Below, piece after piece: positions 59,362-64,000 of a stretch of DNA of 64,000 bases (position 1 is its first letter; each line of letters opens with the position of its first letter). The notes under the pieces were generated by a model. The model saw nothing but the letters and a program-made list of their open reading frames with translations, was not told the DNA's origin and ran no database searches. Location: assembly GCA_049889355.1 (NCBI GenBank), contig JBMHDN010000016.1:71485-135484 (forward strand), given 5' to 3'. Origin of the DNA: JBMHDN01 sp049889355. Lineage in GTDB: Bacteria; Pseudomonadota; Alphaproteobacteria; Puniceispirillales; Puniceispirillaceae. The position numbers were made by a program, and so were the translations under genes.

Positions 59362-60205
59362 CAGATGCCCCTTCCAGGTTTTTAATTTTCTGATTAATTT
59401 CGCTAAGTCCGGCTTCCCAATCAGCTTGCTGCTTGGCGACATAATGCGCCGCTGGTAATGCCGCTTTCAAACAATCAATACCCTCAAAAATCTTGGTATC
59501 ACAGACCATCACATAAGGCCTGTCTGTGATCGTTTTTGCCTCAGCAAAAGCATCGAGAATATCAGGAATATTATTGCCATTGACGCGCCTTGCAAAACAG
59601 CCAAAAGCGTCAAATTTTTCAGGTACAGGCTCGACACCTAACACATCTTGTGTACGTGATGTGGCCTGCAAATCATTATTATCAATGATAAAAACAAGGT
59701 TTGATAATTTCTGATGCGCCGCAAACATCGCCGCTTCCCAGACATTGCCTTCTTGCAATTCGCCATCTGAAAACAGGCAATAGATACGCTTATCATTGCC
59801 GTGCATGCGCTCACCCCACGCAATGCCAGCGGCTTGAGACGGACCTTGTCCCAGAGAGCCAGCGGTAATCTCAAAGCCAAGCTGGCCTTCAATCGGGCTT
59901 TGGTCAATTTTGGTGCCATCTTCATTATAACTGCGCAAATCTGCGATATCATAGGCGCCATGTTCAGCCAGTGCCCCATAGGTCATAATCGCATCATGCC
60001 CGTTTGACAGCACAAAACGGTCATAAAACCAACCTTTGCCATCTGCGCGCATTTCATCAAAATAAAGGCAAGCCGCAATATCAGCGAGCGCCACACCTTG
60101 GCCTGCATAGCCGCCGCGTTGCATGCAGATATCCAGCACGTTGCGGCGGATTTTTGCCGCCAATAATTCTAACTTATTCAGCCGTGAATTTGAAATAGCG
60201 CTCAT
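59354..60205 (-). CDS. Transketolase N-terminal subunit
   Basis: 283 residues, the first half of a split transketolase. Motifs: SNGHDAIMTYGALAEHG, GSLGQGPSQAAGIAWG and the ThDP/Mg motif FSDGELQEGNVWEAAMF...IDNNDLQ. It overlaps the C-terminal subunit gene by 4 bases (ATGA), ensuring equal amounts. Split transketolases are commonly found in dedicated catabolic clusters, such as those for apulose or sulfofructose, rather than the pentose phosphate pathway. Here the neighbours point to a special sugar (inference). Confidence 0.9.
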   Translation of the reverse strand: MSAISNSRLNKLELLAAKIRRNVLDICMQRGGYAGQGVALADIAACLYFDEMRADGKGWFYDRFVLSNGHDAIMTYGALAEHGAYDIADLRSYNEDGTKIDQSPIEGQLGFEITAGSLGQGPSQAAGIAWGERMHGNDKRIYCLFSDGELQEGNVWEAAMFAAHQKLSNLVFIIDNNDLQATSRTQDVLGVEPVPEKFDAFGCFARRVNGNNIPDILDAFAEAKTITDRPYVMVCDTKIFEGIDCLKAALPAAHYVAKQQADWEAGLSEINQKIKNLEGASDG

Positions 60206-61146
60206 GATGCTGCCCCTTCAATACGGTTTGCCAGTGTGGCCGCATCCAAACCAAGCTGTTCTCTGATATAGGGCAGCGTCCCGCCTGGTGCCCATTGGTT
60301 GGGCACGCCAATACGGGTGATTTTTGGCCCACCCCCTCTGTCGCAAACAATCTCTGAGACCAGCGATCCAAGGCCTGTCACAATCTGATGATTTTCAACC
60401 GTTACCACACTCTTATGGGCAAAGCAGAAATCGGCGATTTCCTGTTCATTTACAGGCTTGATAGTAGGGACATGAAGCAGAGAATGAGAAACACCCTTCT
60501 GAGTCAAAATTTCACTGGCTTCTAAAGCCCATTGCGTCGCATGGCCTGTTGCGATGACGCCAATATGCTCCCCTTTAACAAGCGGATAGGTTTTACCAAG
60601 CTCAAATTGATAGCGTTTTGCATCCAGCAGACGCGGTGTATTCCCGCGATGACCGCGTAGATAGACAAGGCCTGGCGTATCCACAGCAACGTCCAAAGCC
60701 TGCTGAAACTCTGTTGCATCCATTGGATCTATCACTGTGGTATCGGGAATAGCGCGGATCATGCCCAAATCTTCAGCTGCCTGATGGTGGATACGTGCCG
60801 GATTGGCAATACCGGGAGTAAAGCCGATCACAATGCTGGTTAACGGGCCTGTACCCATACAAATCATCATCTGATCATAAGCCCGCCTTGTCGCATAACA
60901 GGCAAAAGTCGTGGCAATGGGCACAAAGCCAGCTTTGGCCACACCCGCAGCCACTGAGATCAGATTTTGTTCTGCCATGCCGACATCCAAATGCTGATCT
61001 GGCAGTTCTTTTTTGACCTTAATAATCTGACAATATTTGCTGAGATCGGCGCTCATAATGACAACATCTTTGCGCCGCTGGCAGAGATCATAGCTGATAT
61101 CATCAAAAGGTGCCGGCTCAATTATGGCTGGGCCATCAAGTAACAT
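60202..61146 (-). CDS. Transketolase C-terminal subunit
   Basis: 314 residues from ATG 61146, chosen because TGGAG lies about 7 bases upstream; TTG 61179 and ATG 61158 are weaker alternatives. It carries the pyrimidine-binding domain with catalytic Glu in DVGMAEQNLISVAAGVA, then FVPIATTFACYATRRAYDQM. The C-terminal domain shows GVIATGHATQWALEA and SVVTVENHQIVTGLGSLV. It forms the active site with the N-terminal subunit and moves two-carbon units between sugar phosphates. It lies 42 bases downstream of the dehydratase gene. Confidence 0.9.
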   Translation of the reverse strand: MLLDGPAIIEPAPFDDISYDLCQRRKDVVIMSADLSKYCQIIKVKKELPDQHLDVGMAEQNLISVAAGVAKAGFVPIATTFACYATRRAYDQMMICMGTGPLTSIVIGFTPGIANPARIHHQAAEDLGMIRAIPDTTVIDPMDATEFQQALDVAVDTPGLVYLRGHRGNTPRLLDAKRYQFELGKTYPLVKGEHIGVIATGHATQWALEASEILTQKGVSHSLLHVPTIKPVNEQEIADFCFAHKSVVTVENHQIVTGLGSLVSEIVCDRGGGPKITRIGVPNQWAPGGTLPYIREQLGLDAATLANRIEGAAS

Positions 61147-61188
61147 TTCAGACTCCATCGTCGAAAAATAATCGGTCAACAGTACAGA

Positions 61189-62310
61189 TTACGCACAAAA
61201 CCGTGATAGTGCCGCCTCAGAAGGCGGGGTGATCAGACCAGCTGAGCCAGATAATGTAACACAGCCATTGTTAATATGAAGTGCATCTGGGCACAGCTCT
61301 GAGCGCAGCGCATTCTCATTCACATCCATCTCGCATTTTGAAGAGGCACCAATCGCAGCACTGATCGCAAGGCCGGCTTGCTGGCCCACTGCTGAGCCCA
61401 TAAAATGCGGCCATAAAACACAGCTATCTGGCATTTTTTCAGCCAGTGACAGCGCCCCTGTTATGCCGCCCCATTTAGCGACATCAGGCTGGAGATATTT
61501 AACACCGGCCTCTGCCATTTCGATAAATTTATCGATGCCATAAATATTTTCGCCAGCCGCAAGAGAGATGGTCGTATGACGCGCTAGTGCTTCCCATTCT
61601 CTGACCGGAGAATCTGCACGAATAGGTTCTTCTGCAAACAGCAAATTAAATTCTTCAAGACGTTGCAATAAGTCAGTGGCAGATGATAAATCCCATGATT
61701 GGTTACTATCAATCATCAGATTGCCTTTTTGCGGTAATCGCGCGGCGGCCTCTGCAACAAAATTTACATCAGCATCTGCTTCAAAACCGATTTTCAACTT
61801 AAATTCTGTTTGGCCTAAATTAGCATGATCATCCAGCCTTTTGGCTAAATCACCAGGATTGAGCGAGCTGGCATAGCATTGTGCATGCGCAGCACTGCCC
61901 ATGAAATGGGCAAAATTCTTGCCAGCTTTACGTAAGCACAAATCCCAGGCTGCTGTGTCAATCCCTGCCAAAATATGTTCAAACACTTCACGCTGGCCGA
62001 TATGCAAGAAATAGACAGATAAGCTGGCCCGCAATTTATCAATTAATTCTGAAGGCGCCGCAAAAGAGCTGCCGCACAGATGCTTATTCACCACATCTTC
62101 CATCAGATGGGCTTTGTGCAGATTGGCGCGTGGCGGGAAATTTGACCAGATTTCGCCCCAGCCAAAACAGCCATCCTTATCGCTTAATTTTATCAGCAAT
62201 GCGGGACGAACAGGCATCTGGCCGAGCGCCATATTCGGGCTAACACCGCCTGCCGCATTTAATGGATAAAGCGCTACATCAGAGATCGTAACATCATCTT
62301 TGAAATTCAT
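61189..62310 (-). CDS. Mandelate racemase/muconate-lactonising-enzyme family, probable sugar-acid dehydratase
   Basis: 373 residues of the enolase superfamily. K-x-K in EFKLKIGFEAD, metal ligands in MIDSNQSWD, FAEEPIR and AAGENIYG, then QPDVAKWGG and catalytic His in LWPHFMGSAVG, as in the acid-sugar dehydratase/mandelate racemase groups. It would dehydrate an aldonic or uronic acid to a 2-keto-3-deoxy acid. AAGGAGG lies 6 bases before the ATG, the strongest site in this operon. The substrate cannot be read from the sequence. Confidence 0.85.
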   Translation of the reverse strand: MNFKDDVTISDVALYPLNAAGGVSPNMALGQMPVRPALLIKLSDKDGCFGWGEIWSNFPPRANLHKAHLMEDVVNKHLCGSSFAAPSELIDKLRASLSVYFLHIGQREVFEHILAGIDTAAWDLCLRKAGKNFAHFMGSAAHAQCYASSLNPGDLAKRLDDHANLGQTEFKLKIGFEADADVNFVAEAAARLPQKGNLMIDSNQSWDLSSATDLLQRLEEFNLLFAEEPIRADSPVREWEALARHTTISLAAGENIYGIDKFIEMAEAGVKYLQPDVAKWGGITGALSLAEKMPDSCVLWPHFMGSAVGQQAGLAISAAIGASSKCEMDVNENALRSELCPDALHINNGCVTLSGSAGLITPPSEAALSRFCA

Positions 62311-62350
62311 TTACGCCCTCCTTTCTGAATAAGCGCCGTTTTGATGTGAA

Positions 62351-63772
62351 TTAATAGGCGATATAGGCCGCATGTTCAGATGTATAGAAATTGACCGCGG
62401 TCGGCCCGACAGAATAGGCGCCAACACCTGAATTCTTCACACCGCCAAACGGCATATTATTATCTGGTACCGTGCCGTGATTGACATGCATCATCCCATT
62501 CTGGCTCTCAGCCAGGAAACGCTGCACAAGTGAATTTTGGTTAGAGAATAAGGCTGAGGTAAGACCAAACTCTGTATCATTCATAATGCGCATCGCGTCA
62601 TCAAAGCTGTCAAAAGCCATCAGGCTCAAGACCGGGCCAAAGATTTCAACCTGCCCTGCTGTGCTGTCATGGGCCACATTATCTAAGATCGTCGGCGCAA
62701 AGAAATAGCCGCCCTCATCACCTGCCCCATCTATTGGCGCACCGCCAGCCAGCGCAACCGCGCCTTCTGATAAGGCTTTTTGTGTGGTGGCAATGACATC
62801 TTCAAAATGGCCTTTGTTACAGAGCGGGCCCATGGTGCTCTCTGGCTTCATGCCATCACCCAATTTAGCGGCCTTTGCTTTGGCAACAAACATCTCTTTG
62901 GCTTCATCAAAGAGATCGCGCTTAATCAGAACGCGGCTGATAGAGGTGCAACGCTGGCCGCCTGTTTGAAAGGCTGCGCCGTAAATCTGGCTGACCGCAT
63001 GATCCAAATCATCACAATCATGGAGAATGGCTGCATTTTTACCGCCTAATTCCAGCTGGGCTGGAATAAGATTTTCAGCGGCGGCTTTGCCGACCAGCCG
63101 GCCTGTACCTACCGAACCGGTGAAACTGACGCCATGAATATTTTGTGTGGCAATCATCTGGCTGGCAGCGCGCCCTCCGATCATCGCCATTTGCACTAAC
63201 CCTTCAGGGAAGAATTCCTGGGCAATCTCGCATAAAATAAAATTGGCCGCAGGTGTAAACTGGCTTGGTTTAAAAATCACCGCATTGCCAAAGGCCAGTG
63301 CCGGACACATTTTGCGCAACGGTGTCATGGCTGGAAAATTCCAAGGCGAGATGCAGAAAATGGTCCCGCGTGGACGGCGCATAATCTGATTAGCAAACCC
63401 TGCTCTGCCATTGGCGATAGGGGTTGCGCCCATCCGCGCCGCCTCGCCCACCATAAAGCGGCCTTCTGTAGCCCCTTTCATGGTCTCTCCCTTGGCTTCA
63501 GCCAGAATCTTGCCTTGTTCCAGCACAATGGCTTCAGCAATGCGATCTAAATTAGCCAAGACCGCATCCAAAAAGACATCAAGCTTGGCGGCACGTTCCA
63601 GACCTGGGGTTTTTGCCCAAATCGCCTGTGCGCGGTTAGCCTGTTCAACAATCGCCGGAATATCGGCTTCATTTGTCCAGCTATAGCGGCCGACCACCTC
63701 TTGCGGGCGCGCGGGATTAACTGTTTCAAATGTGTCAGCACCTGAAATGGTGAAATCATATTTTAATGTCAT
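62351..63772 (-). CDS. NAD(P)-dependent aldehyde dehydrogenase, succinate-semialdehyde-dehydrogenase type
   Basis: 473 residues. ALDH motifs: SPWNFPAMTPLRKMCPALAF, general-base Glu in AQLELGGKNAAILHD, catalytic Cys in FQTGGQRCTSISRVL, VEIFGPVLSLM and the ending MPFGGVKNSGVG. It might oxidise a semialdehyde or sugar aldehyde in the sulfatase-linked operon. AAGGGA precedes the ATG by about 10 bases. It starts 13 bases after the sulfatase gene and ends 40 bases before the dehydratase gene. Confidence 0.88.
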   Translation of the reverse strand: MTLKYDFTISGADTFETVNPARPQEVVGRYSWTNEADIPAIVEQANRAQAIWAKTPGLERAAKLDVFLDAVLANLDRIAEAIVLEQGKILAEAKGETMKGATEGRFMVGEAARMGATPIANGRAGFANQIMRRPRGTIFCISPWNFPAMTPLRKMCPALAFGNAVIFKPSQFTPAANFILCEIAQEFFPEGLVQMAMIGGRAASQMIATQNIHGVSFTGSVGTGRLVGKAAAENLIPAQLELGGKNAAILHDCDDLDHAVSQIYGAAFQTGGQRCTSISRVLIKRDLFDEAKEMFVAKAKAAKLGDGMKPESTMGPLCNKGHFEDVIATTQKALSEGAVALAGGAPIDGAGDEGGYFFAPTILDNVAHDSTAGQVEIFGPVLSLMAFDSFDDAMRIMNDTEFGLTSALFSNQNSLVQRFLAESQNGMMHVNHGTVPDNNMPFGGVKNSGVGAYSVGPTAVNFYTSEHAAYIAY

Positions 63773-63785
63773 TCTCGGTCATCCC

Positions 63786-64000
63786 TTAGTCCACAATCAC
63801 AGCCTTTGGCAGCAATGTCTTTTCCAAATATTCCTTTGCCTCAGCATGGGTTACCCAGTCAGGCGGCGGGAAATGCGCGCACATATCCCAATCATCATTT
63901 GTGGCGGTCATATGCGCCTCTATGCGGGCGTCAAATTCATCCATCAGGGCTGTGTAAGCTGGATCATCCACCAGGTTATTTTGCTCAAAATAATCAGCCT
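63786..64000 (-). CDS. Sulfatase, C-terminal end only (5' part beyond the window)
   Basis: About 71 C-terminal residues are visible, running off the window edge. The segment DYFEQNNLVDDPAYTALMDE continues into FDARIEAHMTATNDDW and resembles the conserved end of arylsulfatases (D-L-x-x-D-P-x-E-x-x-N-L-A-x-D-P-x-Y). The last 35 residues (MCAHFPPPDWVTHAEAKEYL) are an extra tail. The catalytic Cys/Ser motif is outside the window, so the assignment rests on this C-terminal pattern. It heads the minus-strand catabolic operon. Confidence 0.65.
   Translation of the reverse strand, partial: ADYFEQNNLVDDPAYTALMDEFDARIEAHMTATNDDWDMCAHFPPPDWVTHAEAKEYLEKTLLPKAVIVD

Overview
The window comes from an alphaproteobacterium. 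The first 10 kb carries a core housekeeping block (pdhA, ftsB, eno, kdsA, pyrG, secG, tpiA, ppiD, trpE) in an order typical of that class. The moderate base composition and the pathways for marine osmolytes and sulfonates suggest a marine lineage. The SAR116 / Puniceispirillum group is my best guess, inferred from gene content and not tested. No rRNA, tRNA, CRISPR array or intact mobile element was seen.

Layout. 1-10 kb: core metabolism, cell division and protein folding, mostly on the minus strand, with tpiA and ppiD divergent. 10-19 kb: small accessory genes (SPOR-domain protein, LysE and EamA transporters, PhyH-type dioxygenase, LigI-like hydrolase, SDR). Two related cell-surface modules interrupt this stretch, at 14.8-16.3 and 19.1-22.8 kb. 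Each has a short inverse-autotransporter-type beta-barrel with no passenger domain beside a separate secreted Cys-rich protein. The second module also carries a secreted protein resembling alginate-lyase toroids. Both modules share two upstream sequence motifs, and an Lrp/AsnC regulator is divergent from the second. 23-26.5 kb: truncated globin, two secreted proteins of unknown function, and a glutaredoxin-fold protein without cysteines.

26.6-30.7 kb: a ketoglutarate-semialdehyde-type dehydrogenase, an enolase-superfamily enzyme like hydroxyproline-betaine epimerase, and a D-amino-acid-oxidase-type flavoprotein. These look like part of a hydroxyproline (betaine) catabolic route. 30.9-37.4 kb: an aromatic flavoprotein hydroxylase facing an operon for homoprotocatechuate meta-cleavage (hpaF, hpaE, hpaD, an hpaG-like gene, hpaH). 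37.8-39.6 kb: pseudouridine breakdown (psuK, psuG). 39.8-48.7 kb: a sulfonate island with a taurine-type ABC transporter whose permease has a large extra domain, the MocR-type regulator tauR, xsc and pta. Matching direct-repeat operators lie upstream of both the transporter and xsc.

49.2-58.3 kb: a visibly A+T-richer cell-envelope/glycan locus with tightly overlapping genes: tandem nucleotidyltransferase, GtrA, GT2, GDPD-like protein, a membrane glycosyltransferase-like/PRK-family kinase fusion, HAD phosphatase and class II aldolase. A divergent polytopic membrane protein follows. I consider this the best candidate for an undescribed pathway. 58.4-64 kb: a minus-strand catabolic operon of a sulfatase (partial), aldehyde dehydrogenase, mandelate-racemase-type dehydratase, split transketolase, SDR and a 45-residue membrane protein. 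It probably degrades a sulfated or acidic sugar.

A recurring feature is short tandem duplications (about 12-19 bp, two or three copies), often right at gene ends. Start sites were moved from the longest frame where a better ribosome-binding site was visible.
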